From NCBI RefSeq assembly GCF_900113525.1, contig NZ_FOPP01000014.1, forward strand, positions 1 through 64,000: DNA of 64,000 nt, in the 5' to 3' direction. The notes beneath the pieces were generated by a model. That model had not been told where the DNA came from. It worked only from the letters and a program-made list of their open reading frames with translations, and made no database searches. Positions 24,601 through 34,447 of the stretch are shown in pieces. Position 1 is the first letter of the stretch. Every line of letters begins with the position of its first letter. The position numbers were made by a program, and so were the translations under genes. Origin of the DNA: Pedobacter insulae (GTDB lineage Bacteria; Bacteroidota; Bacteroidia; Sphingobacteriales; Sphingobacteriaceae).

Positions 24601-27600
24601 CTTATGCTTTGGCACCTGGAAGTTCACTACCTGCTGGCTTATCACTTGCTGCTAATGGAACAATTACTGGAACTCCAACAACGTTGGGTACCTCGAATTT
24701 TAGTATAGTAGCCACTGACAGTAAAAGCTGTTCTGTAACAACAGCATTTACAATGACTATTACTAATACACCATTGGCATTAGCTTCGGGACCTTTGCCA
24801 GACGGAACTATCAATGAACTTTATCCGACTCAAACTCTTGCAGGCGCAACTGGTGGCACAGGTCCATATACTTACGGTTTAACTGGCCTTCCGGCAGGGT
24901 TGACATTTAATCCGGTTACAAGGGAGATTACAGGCACACCAACAGTGGCAGGTATTTTCCCTCTTATACTTACGGCTACTGATGCTAATTCGAATACCGT
25001 TACTGCAAATTATTCAATTACCGTTGCTAATGTAAATGGATCGCCAGATTGTAATGCAGCTAATTCACAAAGTAACGGCATTACGGGTGGAATTTGTGTG
25101 CTATGTTCTATTAACAATCCTAATAACTCTGTAGATGGTAACAAAACCAATTTTACAAGAATTTCATTACCGGTTGCTTTATTAAATGTAGAAGCATTCC
25201 AAGCCTTGAATTTTGCAAGTGCGGGTCAGGCAGGTGATAAAATCCGTTTGGATTTAGCTACCCCTGTTGGTTTGGCCGATCTTTCTGTTCTAAGCAATAT
25301 TACCGTTAATGTAATGAATGGCGCAACCGTAGTGAACAGCTATGTGTTGAACTCATCATTGATCGACCTTCAGTTATTAAGCGGCAACCGTTTTATTGCT
25401 ACAGTACCGGCTACCGGCGCATTTAATAAAGTGGAGGTTCGCATTAAGGCACTTGTTGGTGCATTAGGTAACTATGATATTTATGGGGCGGCAATTAATT
25501 ACGCGGCGCCTACTGTCGCAGCTGCAGGTTTAACAGCTTGTTCTGGCAGCACTACTACTTTAAGTGCTACGCCAAATGCTGGCACAACGTTGGCTTGGTT
25601 TGCTACTTTAACCGGTGGTACAGCTTTAGCTACAGGAAATTCATTCACAACTCCAATATTAACATCAAATAAAACTTATTATATTGAGGTTTCAAGAGCA
25701 GGTTGTGTAGATCCAATTAGAGTACCGGTGGATGTTACGGTTACTCCAGTACTTGCGGTACCAAGTGTGCCTGCTACGGCAGCGGTATGTAATGGTTCAC
25801 CGGCAGTACTCGCTGTTAATAACCCAGATGCAACTATTACCTATAGATGGTACGAAGCTGCAACAGGAGGTACATCGATATTTAGCGGTGCAACCTATAC
25901 AACTCCTGTGCTCGTTGCTAATAAAACCTATTATGTGGAGGCTAGTAAGAATGGATGTGTAAGTGCTACACGTGCTGCCGTGGCTGTAACAGTGGGTACC
26001 CGTCCAAACCTTCCGATAGTTACTACAAATGCGGTAACGATAAGTTCGGGACAGAATACCACACTTCAGGCAACCACTGACGTTGGAAATACCCTTAACT
26101 GGTACAATGCACCAACTGCAGGTGTATTACAAGGTACAGGTACAAGCTTTACAACACCAAACTTAACCACAAACACCACATATTATGTTGAGGCTGTTAA
26201 TGCAACTGGATGTTCGAGTGCAACCCGTGTAGCGGTTACTGTTACCGTTACAGGTGGATCTGGCTCTCCAGATTGTAATGCAGCTAATTCGCAGAGTAGT
26301 GGTATAACAGGTGGTATTTGTGTGCTATGTACCATTAATAACCCAACCAATTCTGTGGATGGTGATAAAACTAACTTTACCAGAATTACCTTACCAGTAG
26401 CTTTATTAAATGTTGAAGCGTTCCAAGTCTTGAATTTCTCAAGTACTGGTCAGGCTACCGACCATATTCGTTTGGATCTAGGTACGCCAGTTGGTTTGGC
26501 AGATCTTTCGGTGCTAAGCAATATTACAATTAACGTAATGAACGGTGCTACTGTTGTGAGTACGTACGCTTTAAATTCGTCGCTGATCAATCTTCAGTTG
26601 TTGAGCGGCAATCGTTTTATCGCAATGGTACCTGCAGGTGGCGCGTTTGATAGGGTTGAGATTCGCATCAAAGCACTAGTTGGGGCATTAGGTAACTATG
26701 ATATCTACGGAGCCTCTATTATCTACGCTGCACCAACGGTATCTACTGCAGGTTTAACTACTTGCTCTGGTAGCACGACTACTTTAACTGCTACGCCGAA
26801 CGGAGGAACCACTTTAGCCTGGTTTGCTAACGCAACGGGTGGTGTTGCCTTAGCAACTGGAAATACATTTAATACCCCGGCATTAACAGTAAACACAACC
26901 TATTATATTGAAGTTTCAAGAGCAGGATGTGCCAATCCGGAAAGAGTACCAGTAGAGGTAACGGTTACCCCAGTGCTTGCAATGCCGGTCATTCCAGCAA
27001 CAGCAGCCGTATGTGCTGGATCTCCAGCTGTATTGGCAGTTACTAATCCCGATGCAACTATCACTTACAGATGGTATGAAGCTGCTACCGGTGGGGTACC
27101 GGTATTCAGTGGGGCAACTTTCACCACGCCAGCATTAACTGCTAATAAAACATATTATGTAGAAGCAAGTAAAAACGGGTGTGTGAGTGCTTCACGTGCT
27201 GCAGTAGTAGTAACAGTAAGCCCTCGTCCGGTATTGCCAGTAGTACAAGCTTCTGCTACAACTATCAGCGCTGGGCAGTCTGTTGTATTGACTGCTACAT
27301 CTTCAGATGCTACGGCAATTTATAAATGGTATCCGACTGCCGTGTCTACTACACCAGTGTATACTGGATCAACTTATGTTACTCCACCACTCTTAACCAC
27401 AACTTCTTATTTTGTTGAAGCATCATTTGCGAGTTCTGGCTGCGTTTCTAGTAGTAGGGTGATGATTACAATTACAGTTGATGGAAATGGACCAAATCCA
27501 GTACCATGCGAATCTGCTATTACCCAAACAAACGGGGTTAATGGAATCGCATTGCTTGCGGGTGTAAGTAACGCTGGTTTAGCCATTGATGCAGATAGTA

Positions 27601-30600
27601 AGACATCCTCAACTTTGTTTATGCCAGTTGGTTTATTAAATGCTTCTGTTTACCAGCGATTAGGTTTTGGAGGTAGTTCGAACATTGGCGACAAAGTGAG
27701 CGTTTTAATTACTTCTCCGGGTAAATTGCTTTCATTAGCTTTACTAGGTAGCGTGGAATTATCTACTTCAAATGGAGGTGTTAATAACAATGACGCATTA
27801 GTTTCGAATAATGCCTTAATTGATATTCAATTATTGAGTGGCAATACCCAGGCATTGTTAACTTTCACTCCAGCAAAAGTCTTTGATGCAGTGGAAGTGA
27901 AATTAAACTCGGGATTAGTTGGTGCCCTTACCTCGATAGGTGTAAATTATGCTCAGAGAGTTATCATGGCACCAGAAGTGGACGCAGCTAGTGTTTCTGC
28001 ATGTTTAAACCAACCAGCAACGCTATCGGTGAAAAATCCTAAAGCAAATTTAACATACAAGTGGTATAATGCTGCCGGTGTTTATCAAGCTGGCAAGGAT
28101 GGTGTTACGTTTGTTACACCTTCAGTAACCGCAAATACAAGCTATTTTGTAGCGGCTAGCTCAGCAAGTGGCTGTATTAGTGCTCAAACAGAAATAAAAT
28201 TAACCTTAACTGGAGCACCAATTTTGCCAGAATTAGTTGCACCAAACGTAACTGTTTGTGCAGGAACTGCTGCGATTTTACAAGTTAAAAATCCTGTACC
28301 GGGTATTACTTATAAATGGTACGACGGCACAGGTGTTTATCAGGCAGGTAAAGACGGACCTACATTTACCATTGCGTCTGTAACTACAACTGCAACTTAT
28401 CAAGTTGAAGCTGTAAATAGTTGCGGTACCGCATCCGCTCGAGCAACTGCGACAGTTAAACCTGGTACTTTGGATTTACCACTTTTAAATCCGCCAAGCA
28501 CAACGATAAGTACTGGAACTTCTGCTATTCTAACAGCTAGTTCTAGTTCTCCTGGAGCGATATTTAACTGGTATGCTTCTGCAAATTCGACTACCATTTT
28601 AGCTACAGGGTCTACTTTCGTTACACCTATTTTAACAGCTACAACCACTTATTATGTAGAAGCAATAGTTCCTGGAGGGTGTCCAGCTTCTGGCCGTGCT
28701 TCGGTTACAGTAACCGTTGTTCCTAATGGTCCGCCAGTTGTTACACCTTGTGGAACGGCAACAATTGCAATTGCAGATGGGGTAAATGGAGTTGCGCTAT
28801 TAGCTGGGGTTTCAAATCCAAATTTAGCGGTCGACAACTTCGCAGAAACTGGTTCGACACTTAGGATGCCGGTTGGAATTGTAGGGGCTTATGTTTATCA
28901 AAGAATTGGATTTGCTGGAGGGCTTTCAAATGTTGGCGATCTCTTAAAAATTAGCATTACCTCTCCTGGAAAACTACTTTCTTTAAGCGCTTTACCATCA
29001 ATAAATGTGGTTACTTATAATGGTGGCGTAAGTAATAATGACTTAATGGCCGCTAATAATCCACTTATTAATGTAGAGTTATTGAGCGACAATAGTGCAA
29101 TTATCTTAACTTATGCTCCTACCTCAAGATTTGACGGAGTAGAGGTGAGATTAAATTCTGGGTTGGTAGGTGCTTTAACATCCATTAACTTGAACTATGC
29201 ACAAAGAAGCAATGTTGCTCCAAAAGTTAATTCAAATAACTTGAGTACTTGCGAAGGAACTTCGACCTTATTGAACGTGAAAGATCCAATTGCGGGTGTT
29301 GTTTATAAATGGTACTTAGGTAATGTTTATCAAACTGGAAAAGATGGAGTTAGTTTTACAACTGATGCTTCGTTACCAGCAGGAACTTATACTTATAATG
29401 TAACTGCCTTTGCCAAAGGTTGTGAGAGTGCACCGACACCAATTACGGTAGTGGTATTAATTCGCCCTGTTCCGCCGGTACCTTCACCAAGCAACCCAGC
29501 CACAACTTGTGTAGGTACATCGGCTACGTTAAGCGTACAGGCTGTAAATGGAATAACTTTTAACTGGTATGACGCCAATGGTGGTTTACTAGCCTTAAAT
29601 ACCAGAACTTATACTACACCGGCTAGCTTGGCTGCAGGCGCCTATACTTTCAATGTGGAAGCAGTAAATGCCAATACTTGTACAAGTTCAACCCGTACTT
29701 CAATTTCCTTAACTGTTGGCTCAGGCTCAACTGCGGCTGACATACAGTTAACTGGCGCACGAAGTGTTTGTAACGGTTCTACGGGAACAATTACAGCAAC
29801 AAGTACAACGGTAATTAATCCAGTATTTACTTGGTATAGCAATGCTAATTTAACTACACCAATATTCACAGGGGCGACCTTTATTACACCGGTTTTAACA
29901 GCAAATGCAACCTATTACGTAACAGTTAAGGGTAGCAATAAATGTGAAAATGGAGTTGGAGCAGCGGCAATAATAACCTTCACGGTTAACCCGCCGGCTA
30001 TAGCTTCTGATATTACCTTGTCTGGTGCTACAACTATATGTGGGGGATCAAGTGCAGTGTTAACGGCCAGCAGCACAACTGTTACTAATCCAGTATTCAA
30101 GTGGTATAGCAATGCAAGTTTAACAACCTTGGTTTATACTGGTGCTACCTTTACAACACCAGTATTAAATGCAAATACTACCTATTACGTAACAGTTAGC
30201 GGGGATAACAAATGTGAGAATAGCAGTGCAAATGCTAAAGCGGCTGCTATTGTAGTTAACTCAGCACCAAATGCACCGGTTATTGCCGCATCGGGTACTT
30301 CGATTTGTACTGGTAATGCAACTATTCTAACGGTACAAAATCCACAAACGGGTATTACTTATGAATTCTACAGTGCTGCAACGGGCGGTACTGCTTTAGG
30401 AACAGGCACTAGTTTCACTACACCAGTGCTCAATGCCAATACCGACTATTATGTGCAAGCTGTAAATTCAACTGGCTGTAGTAATGCAGGTGGTAGAGTT
30501 AAAGTAACCGTAACCGTAAGTGCGAAACCTGGTGCTCCAACTGTAGCTTCGGCAACTATAAGCTCATGTGTTGGAAGTACAGCGGTGATTACGGTATCAA

Positions 30601-31328
30601 ATCCTCAAACAGGAGTTACCTATAGTTACTATACAGCCGCCACAGGTGGAACTGCGGTTGGAACGGGCAATACATTTACCACACCTGCCTTAACTACAAC
30701 AACAATATACTATGTAGAGGCAAGTGTAGGAACCTGCTCGTCGACTACACGCACGGCCGTTACAGTTAATATTGGAGCGGTATTAGCTACTCCGGTACTT
30801 AGCGTTCAATCTAAAACCGTATCCTCAATCATATTTAGCTGGAATGTTATCAATGGTGCTACAGGATATGAAATATCATTAGATGGTGGAACAACGTGGC
30901 AAGTACCTTCGAGTGGTGCAAATGGAACTACCCATACAGTGTCTGGTTTAACTGCTAATCAAAGTGTAACAATTACGGTTAGAGCAAAAGGACAGGCTAG
31001 TTGTCAGACAAGCGCTAATGCAACACCGTTGACCGAGCGTACTGACGGTCAATCAACAGATCTATATGTGCCAAATACATTTACGCCAAATGGTGATGGA
31101 AACAATGATATTTTCCTTGCCTACGGAAATACCGTTTCTCGATATAAAATGAGAGTTTACAATCAGTGGGGTCAGTTTGTCTTTGAATCAAATAGTTTGA
31201 ATACAGGATGGGATGGAACATTTAAGGGCAGTATGCAACCAACTGGAGTGTATGTGTACTATATAGATGTAACATTTACAAATGGACAAACGAAAATGAT
31301 AAAAGGCACGATAACCTTATTGAGATAA
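21618..31328 (+). CDS. Giant T9SS-exported repeat adhesin with gliding-motility C-terminal domain
   Basis: From the ATG at 21618 the protein has 3236 residues. An in-frame TTG at 21582 is possible but would add residues before the signal peptide MKLTSTSSKWSTKWILF...SKSYA. Putative-Ig (He_PIG) repeats of the type GLPAGLTFNPATREISGTPT lie at about 23.0-23.8 and 24.5-25.0 kb. A 155-residue domain beginning SPDCNAANSQS is present three times (about 23793-24260, 25037-25505, 26261-26735), and two related domains beginning near DGVNG/VNGIALLAG follow. Many CHU_C-type Ig-like repeats (TYxWYxxxxGG...TTPxLTxNxTYYVEA) run to 30.8 kb, then a fibronectin III-like segment. The C-terminus VPNTFTPNGDGNNDIF is the CHU_C/type-B T9SS sorting domain. 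The export partner follows. Confidence 0.9.
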   Translation: MKLTSTSSKWSTKWILFSLFVVLLTLNFSKSYAQRVYATTTNVKSITVDNPSFATDANTANFATVKSYGGALLGFGKYSGELELVFPSSIPANKTTYIRIDFDEDVLNLLLQGNLGSLLANVVGGVALGNHYFTVGARNGNTPVPPSGSSSGAFSNSNLRIVKDAAGLFYIAIKPTAAYDRVYIKDNTDALLLGANNETKVYNAFYASGAGSCDPAFATDYDGAGLTASLLGIGKAGVTNPEFAIDNNSNTASQVGLGLISVVGSISQNIYFAEPTVATDELNIKMSVDPTLVTLGLLNNVLIETYLGDNLVSSNPANTLLNLDLLTLLGNGQPIRLAVAPGALFDRARITVTSLVGVNIAQNINLFSVTRTAPRPTFTGAQSNAPNSCYNSTNILAATTAAGNQLVWYDVLEGGTALATTASTGTYTTPALTANKTYYVAAKKPGCEESIRVPINITVNPTITFTTTTLNNGAVGSTYNKQITAATGGTPGFTYSLAPGSSLPAGLSLATNGTISGTPTVAGTSNFSIVATDSKNCTVTTPFSIVVNNAMALGAATLPNGMVGKPYPSQVLPAATGGTSPYTYTATGLPPGLSFNPTTRAITGTPTTAGPYTVTLKATDNAGNFITKDYPLTIAPALALASGPLPNGTINEVYPTQTLAEATGGTGPYTYGLTGLPAGLTFNPATREISGTPTVAGISPLVLTATDADGNIVTANYSLTIGNVNGSPDCNAANSQSSGISGGVCVLCSINNPSNSVDGNKTNFTRISLPVALLNVEAFQVLNFPSAGQATDKIRLDLGTPVGLTDLSVLSNITVTVMNGATVVSTHVLNSGLINLQLLSGNRFIATVPTGGAFDRVEVRIKALVGALGNYDIYGAAINYASPVVATPGLTACFGSTTTLNATPNAGTTLAWFADLAGGTALATGNTLTTPALTTNKTYYIEVTRAGCTDPVRTPVNVVVNPNIVFAATTLNNGAIGTPYSKQIDAAVGGTPAFTYALAPGSSLPAGLSLAANGTITGTPTTLGTSNFSIVATDSKSCSVTTAFTMTITNTPLALASGPLPDGTINELYPTQTLAGATGGTGPYTYGLTGLPAGLTFNPVTREITGTPTVAGIFPLILTATDANSNTVTANYSITVANVNGSPDCNAANSQSNGITGGICVLCSINNPNNSVDGNKTNFTRISLPVALLNVEAFQALNFASAGQAGDKIRLDLATPVGLADLSVLSNITVNVMNGATVVNSYVLNSSLIDLQLLSGNRFIATVPATGAFNKVEVRIKALVGALGNYDIYGAAINYAAPTVAAAGLTACSGSTTTLSATPNAGTTLAWFATLTGGTALATGNSFTTPILTSNKTYYIEVSRAGCVDPIRVPVDVTVTPVLAVPSVPATAAVCNGSPAVLAVNNPDATITYRWYEAATGGTSIFSGATYTTPVLVANKTYYVEASKNGCVSATRAAVAVTVGTRPNLPIVTTNAVTISSGQNTTLQATTDVGNTLNWYNAPTAGVLQGTGTSFTTPNLTTNTTYYVEAVNATGCSSATRVAVTVTVTGGSGSPDCNAANSQSSGITGGICVLCTINNPTNSVDGDKTNFTRITLPVALLNVEAFQVLNFSSTGQATDHIRLDLGTPVGLADLSVLSNITINVMNGATVVSTYALNSSLINLQLLSGNRFIAMVPAGGAFDRVEIRIKALVGALGNYDIYGASIIYAAPTVSTAGLTTCSGSTTTLTATPNGGTTLAWFANATGGVALATGNTFNTPALTVNTTYYIEVSRAGCANPERVPVEVTVTPVLAMPVIPATAAVCAGSPAVLAVTNPDATITYRWYEAATGGVPVFSGATFTTPALTANKTYYVEASKNGCVSASRAAVVVTVSPRPVLPVVQASATTISAGQSVVLTATSSDATAIYKWYPTAVSTTPVYTGSTYVTPPLLTTTSYFVEASFASSGCVSSSRVMITITVDGNGPNPVPCESAITQTNGVNGIALLAGVSNAGLAIDADSKTSSTLFMPVGLLNASVYQRLGFGGSSNIGDKVSVLITSPGKLLSLALLGSVELSTSNGGVNNNDALVSNNALIDIQLLSGNTQALLTFTPAKVFDAVEVKLNSGLVGALTSIGVNYAQRVIMAPEVDAASVSACLNQPATLSVKNPKANLTYKWYNAAGVYQAGKDGVTFVTPSVTANTSYFVAASSASGCISAQTEIKLTLTGAPILPELVAPNVTVCAGTAAILQVKNPVPGITYKWYDGTGVYQAGKDGPTFTIASVTTTATYQVEAVNSCGTASARATATVKPGTLDLPLLNPPSTTISTGTSAILTASSSSPGAIFNWYASANSTTILATGSTFVTPILTATTTYYVEAIVPGGCPASGRASVTVTVVPNGPPVVTPCGTATIAIADGVNGVALLAGVSNPNLAVDNFAETGSTLRMPVGIVGAYVYQRIGFAGGLSNVGDLLKISITSPGKLLSLSALPSINVVTYNGGVSNNDLMAANNPLINVELLSDNSAIILTYAPTSRFDGVEVRLNSGLVGALTSINLNYAQRSNVAPKVNSNNLSTCEGTSTLLNVKDPIAGVVYKWYLGNVYQTGKDGVSFTTDASLPAGTYTYNVTAFAKGCESAPTPITVVVLIRPVPPVPSPSNPATTCVGTSATLSVQAVNGITFNWYDANGGLLALNTRTYTTPASLAAGAYTFNVEAVNANTCTSSTRTSISLTVGSGSTAADIQLTGARSVCNGSTGTITATSTTVINPVFTWYSNANLTTPIFTGATFITPVLTANATYYVTVKGSNKCENGVGAAAIITFTVNPPAIASDITLSGATTICGGSSAVLTASSTTVTNPVFKWYSNASLTTLVYTGATFTTPVLNANTTYYVTVSGDNKCENSSANAKAAAIVVNSAPNAPVIAASGTSICTGNATILTVQNPQTGITYEFYSAATGGTALGTGTSFTTPVLNANTDYYVQAVNSTGCSNAGGRVKVTVTVSAKPGAPTVASATISSCVGSTAVITVSNPQTGVTYSYYTAATGGTAVGTGNTFTTPALTTTTIYYVEASVGTCSSTTRTAVTVNIGAVLATPVLSVQSKTVSSIIFSWNVINGATGYEISLDGGTTWQVPSSGANGTTHTVSGLTANQSVTITVRAKGQASCQTSANATPLTERTDGQSTDLYVPNTFTPNGDGNNDIFLAYGNTVSRYKMRVYNQWGQFVFESNSLNTGWDGTFKGSMQPTGVYVYYIDVTFTNGQTKMIKGTITLLR

Positions 31329-31368
31329 AACAAGGATTTAACCTAATTGTGAAATGATTTTACCTAAA

Positions 31369-32373
31369 ATGAAAATGATGAAATACATAAAAATAATAAT
31401 CCTGGCAATATGTCTATGTTTTGGCGCTGGACAGTTGAAAGCACAAATAGATCCGCATTATTCTCAATATTATGCTAATCCATTATGGTTAAATCCCGCC
31501 TTGACAGGGATAACCGATGGTGAGTATCGAGTTAATATCAATGCAAAGCAACAATGGTCTACAGTGGGTAAAGGTTTCTTAACAGCTGGGGCGTCATTTG
31601 ACACTCAGCCAACAAAAAATCTGTCATTTGGAGCGATGATTATCAACCAAAATGCAGGTGAAATCAGCTATAATCAATTAAATGCATTGGTGTCTGGTGC
31701 TTATCAAGTGAAGTTTGGAAAAAATGGAGAGCAGGTTGTTAGCTTCGGTTTACAAGCGGGAATTATTAATAAAAGCTTTGACCCATCAAAAATAACATTG
31801 GGTAGTCAGTTTAATCCGATCACCGGTTATGATCCATCAATGCCGTTTAATGAAAATTTTGGATCTACCAATTACTTAGCGCCTGATATAAATACCGGGG
31901 TTATGTTTTTTGATGCTGCTCCAAATCAGAAAGTGAATGTTTTTGCGGGAGCTGCTTTTTCACATTTAACTAGGCCCAAGGATAAATTTATAGGAGGCGA
32001 CGCCAAGATGCCAATGCGCTTTACCGGACATGGCGGAGCGCGAGTTATGATTAACCATATGCTGGATATCACCCCGAACTTTATTTACCTTAAACAAGGG
32101 CAGGCAGAAGAAATTGCAGCCGGGGCGTATGCCAAACTAATGCTAAACCCAGAGAATGATTTGATTTTCGGAGCAAGTTATCGTGTTGATGATGCAGCAA
32201 TCGCTTTTTTGGGAATGCAAATTAAGAATATGGTAATTGGAGCGAGCTATGATTTTAATACTTCTCAATTAAATAGGGCAACTTCCAGTAAGGGAGGTTT
32301 TGAGCTTTCTGTGTCGTTTACCAGTAGAAAAAGAGGAGAAGTAGGTCCCAACTTCTTCTGTCCTAGACTTTAA
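31369..32373 (+). CDS. PorP/SprF family type IX secretion outer-membrane protein
   Basis: This protein of about 334 residues has a signal peptide (MKMMKYIKIIILAICLCFGAGQLKA) and the family opening IDPHYSQYYANPLWLNPALTG. A beta-barrel-like body follows and ends in LSVSFTSRKR. Four in-frame ATGs lie between 31354 and 31378, and the start within that range is uncertain. SprF is needed for secretion of the SprB adhesin in Flavobacterium. Its position 40 bases after a type-B cargo gene fits the same role. Confidence 0.9.
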   Translation: MKMMKYIKIIILAICLCFGAGQLKAQIDPHYSQYYANPLWLNPALTGITDGEYRVNINAKQQWSTVGKGFLTAGASFDTQPTKNLSFGAMIINQNAGEISYNQLNALVSGAYQVKFGKNGEQVVSFGLQAGIINKSFDPSKITLGSQFNPITGYDPSMPFNENFGSTNYLAPDINTGVMFFDAAPNQKVNVFAGAAFSHLTRPKDKFIGGDAKMPMRFTGHGGARVMINHMLDITPNFIYLKQGQAEEIAAGAYAKLMLNPENDLIFGASYRVDDAAIAFLGMQIKNMVIGASYDFNTSQLNRATSSKGGFELSVSFTSRKRGEVGPNFFCPRL

Positions 32374-32384
32374 TTTAATTAGCT

Positions 32385-34382
32385 ATGAAATCGATCAGAA
32401 TTATACTTATTTTATGCTTAGCAGCAATTTTTTCTCAAGCACAAACTGTGACTAACCATAAGAAAGCTGCGGATGTTTATTTTATTAATCAGGAATATTA
32501 CGCAGCTGCTAAATTTTACCAAAAAGCCTTAGAAATTTCTCAGGATAGTGCTTTTGTTATTCCATATGGTTTTCAGACTAGGTTTAGCCCGGACGTCGCA
32601 GGCAAAGAAGACGCTGAGTATGCAACTTTTCAATTGGCAAATTCTTTAAGATTATATAGGAATTATAAAGATGCGGAAAAATGGTATGCCATTGCCACTA
32701 AATTTACTGATGCAAAATATGTGTTAAGTGGCTATTGGTATGGAGAATCCCTACGTGCAAATTTAAAGTATGATGAGGCAATTACTGCATTTACTAATTT
32801 TATTGCAAAATATAATGGAACTGATGATTATAAGTTGCGCGCTCGAAAGGAAATTGAGTCTTGCAGGTACGCACTTCAAGAAATGAAATATCCTCGTTTA
32901 TTTGGACTTGCAAAATTATCGAAAGAAGTAAACGGGCTTGGTTCGAATTATGCACCATTTTTGAATAATCAAAATCTATATTTTACTTCTTCTCGTCCGA
33001 TAGAAACTTCTGGTAAAACTGAGCTCTTAAAGGCAGAGGGTATCAAGGCGACTGTGTCTAAAAAGGAAACTCCGTTTGTAAATACGATTTATAGCACTAT
33101 TGGTAACTTAAATCAAACCACTGTTACCGTTGAAAAGGTTTTAGGGGTTAAGAATTTGGAAGCCGGTGCAACTGCAATCCACCCAAACGGAGAGGTAATG
33201 TTTTTAACGGTTTGGAGTACTAAGCCTGATAGAAAAAGGGGTATTCACATGTCGAGAAAGATCAATAATCAATGGTCGGAGCCAGTGATGTTGGGAGCTG
33301 AAGTAAATGTAACCGGATTTAATGCGATGCAACCGTTTGTAACTAATGATGGTAAGTATTTGATATTCTCTTCCGACAGACCAGGTGGATCAGGGAAATA
33401 TGATTTATGGTATGCGGCTATAGGAACTGATTTTAAAGTTGAGAATGCTATCAATATGGGTTCAAAAATCAACACAAAGGAAGATGAGCAGGCTCCTTAT
33501 TATAATCCAAGTACCAAAAGACTGCTGTTTAGTAGCAATGGAAATGTAGGCATCGGAGGTTTTGACTTTTACGAGTCGATGGGGAGTTTAGCTAACATGA
33601 CAAAGGCAGAAAATTTAGGATTTCCTTTTAACTCGGCCAAGGACGATATGTATTTTACTCCAGTGGGCTCGAATGATAATGAGGGCTATATCAGTTCGGA
33701 TAGAGAATCGTTATGTTGTTTAGAAATTTATCATGTTGTTAGAACATGGTTAACTATAAAAGGTAGATTAATTGATTGTGAAACTTTAAAACCATTAGAC
33801 GGTGCAACAGTTACTTTAACTGGGAAGGATTTTGAAACTCAAAAGGTAGTTACTGATGTCAATGGCCGTTATAATTTCAAAGTTAATTCAAACAGGGGCT
33901 TTCAACTAAATGCCGCCAAGGATAGCTATTTTGCGAAAAACATGACTGTTACGCTTGATCAATTAGTTAAGATCGATACTCTATTTAACCCCGATTTATG
34001 TCTAACTCCATTTAAAATAGACAAACCAATTGTACTTGAAAATATCCTATATGAGTTTGATAAAGCTACTTTAACGGATGCTTCAAAAGTAATATTAGAT
34101 AATCTTTATGGTATTATGGTTGATAATCAAAATATCGAAATTGAATTAAGTGCACACACAGATATTCTTGGGGGCTATGATTACAATATAGACCTCTCAG
34201 AACGTAGAGCTAAATCATGCGTTGATTATTTGGTGAGTAAAGGCATAGCTGCCGAACGAATGAGGAGTAAAGGATATGGCTACAACATCCCCGTTGCCCC
34301 TAACAAAACACCAGATGGCAAAGATAATCCTGAAGGTAGGGCGCTGAATAGAAGGACTGAATTTAAGGTAACTAAGAAATAG
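32385..34382 (+). CDS. TPR / PD40 propeller / OmpA-domain outer membrane protein (PorE-like)
   Basis: The 665-residue protein has a signal peptide and N-terminal TPR-like helices (KAADVYFINQEYYAAAKFYQKALE, 25-48). A PD40/WD40-like propeller (YLIFSSDRPGGSGKYDLWY) follows, then a carboxypeptidase-regulatory-like beta domain (GRLIDCETLKPLDGATVTLTG). The C-terminal OmpA peptidoglycan-binding domain carries ELSAHTDILGGYDYNIDLSE-type motifs. This is the domain order of PorE of the T9SS, which tethers the machinery to peptidoglycan. It is the third gene of the adhesin operon. A terminator follows at 34407-34447. Confidence 0.85.
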   Translation: MKSIRIILILCLAAIFSQAQTVTNHKKAADVYFINQEYYAAAKFYQKALEISQDSAFVIPYGFQTRFSPDVAGKEDAEYATFQLANSLRLYRNYKDAEKWYAIATKFTDAKYVLSGYWYGESLRANLKYDEAITAFTNFIAKYNGTDDYKLRARKEIESCRYALQEMKYPRLFGLAKLSKEVNGLGSNYAPFLNNQNLYFTSSRPIETSGKTELLKAEGIKATVSKKETPFVNTIYSTIGNLNQTTVTVEKVLGVKNLEAGATAIHPNGEVMFLTVWSTKPDRKRGIHMSRKINNQWSEPVMLGAEVNVTGFNAMQPFVTNDGKYLIFSSDRPGGSGKYDLWYAAIGTDFKVENAINMGSKINTKEDEQAPYYNPSTKRLLFSSNGNVGIGGFDFYESMGSLANMTKAENLGFPFNSAKDDMYFTPVGSNDNEGYISSDRESLCCLEIYHVVRTWLTIKGRLIDCETLKPLDGATVTLTGKDFETQKVVTDVNGRYNFKVNSNRGFQLNAAKDSYFAKNMTVTLDQLVKIDTLFNPDLCLTPFKIDKPIVLENILYEFDKATLTDASKVILDNLYGIMVDNQNIEIELSAHTDILGGYDYNIDLSERRAKSCVDYLVSKGIAAERMRSKGYGYNIPVAPNKTPDGKDNPEGRALNRRTEFKVTKK

Positions 34383-34406
34383 GAATAGAAGTATTAAAGA
34401 AAGCAG

Positions 34407-34447
34407 CCCCTTTAACAAAATCTAAAAATTGTTAAAGGGGTATTTTT
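34407..34447 (+). terminator. Rho-independent terminator of the adhesin operon
   Basis: CCCCTTTAACAA (34407-34418) pairs perfectly with TTGTTAAAGGGG (34429-34440), followed by TATTTTTTT. The convergent NTPase gene ends at 34448. Confidence 0.85.

Noticed and set aside
23099..30112. Many open frames antisense to the adhesin
   Set aside because: They arise from the repetitive Thr/Ala-rich coding sequence and have no independent features.
21618..31328. CRISPR-like or satellite repeat array in the adhesin region
   Set aside because: The repeats are in-frame protein modules with codon-level divergence, without regular short spacers.
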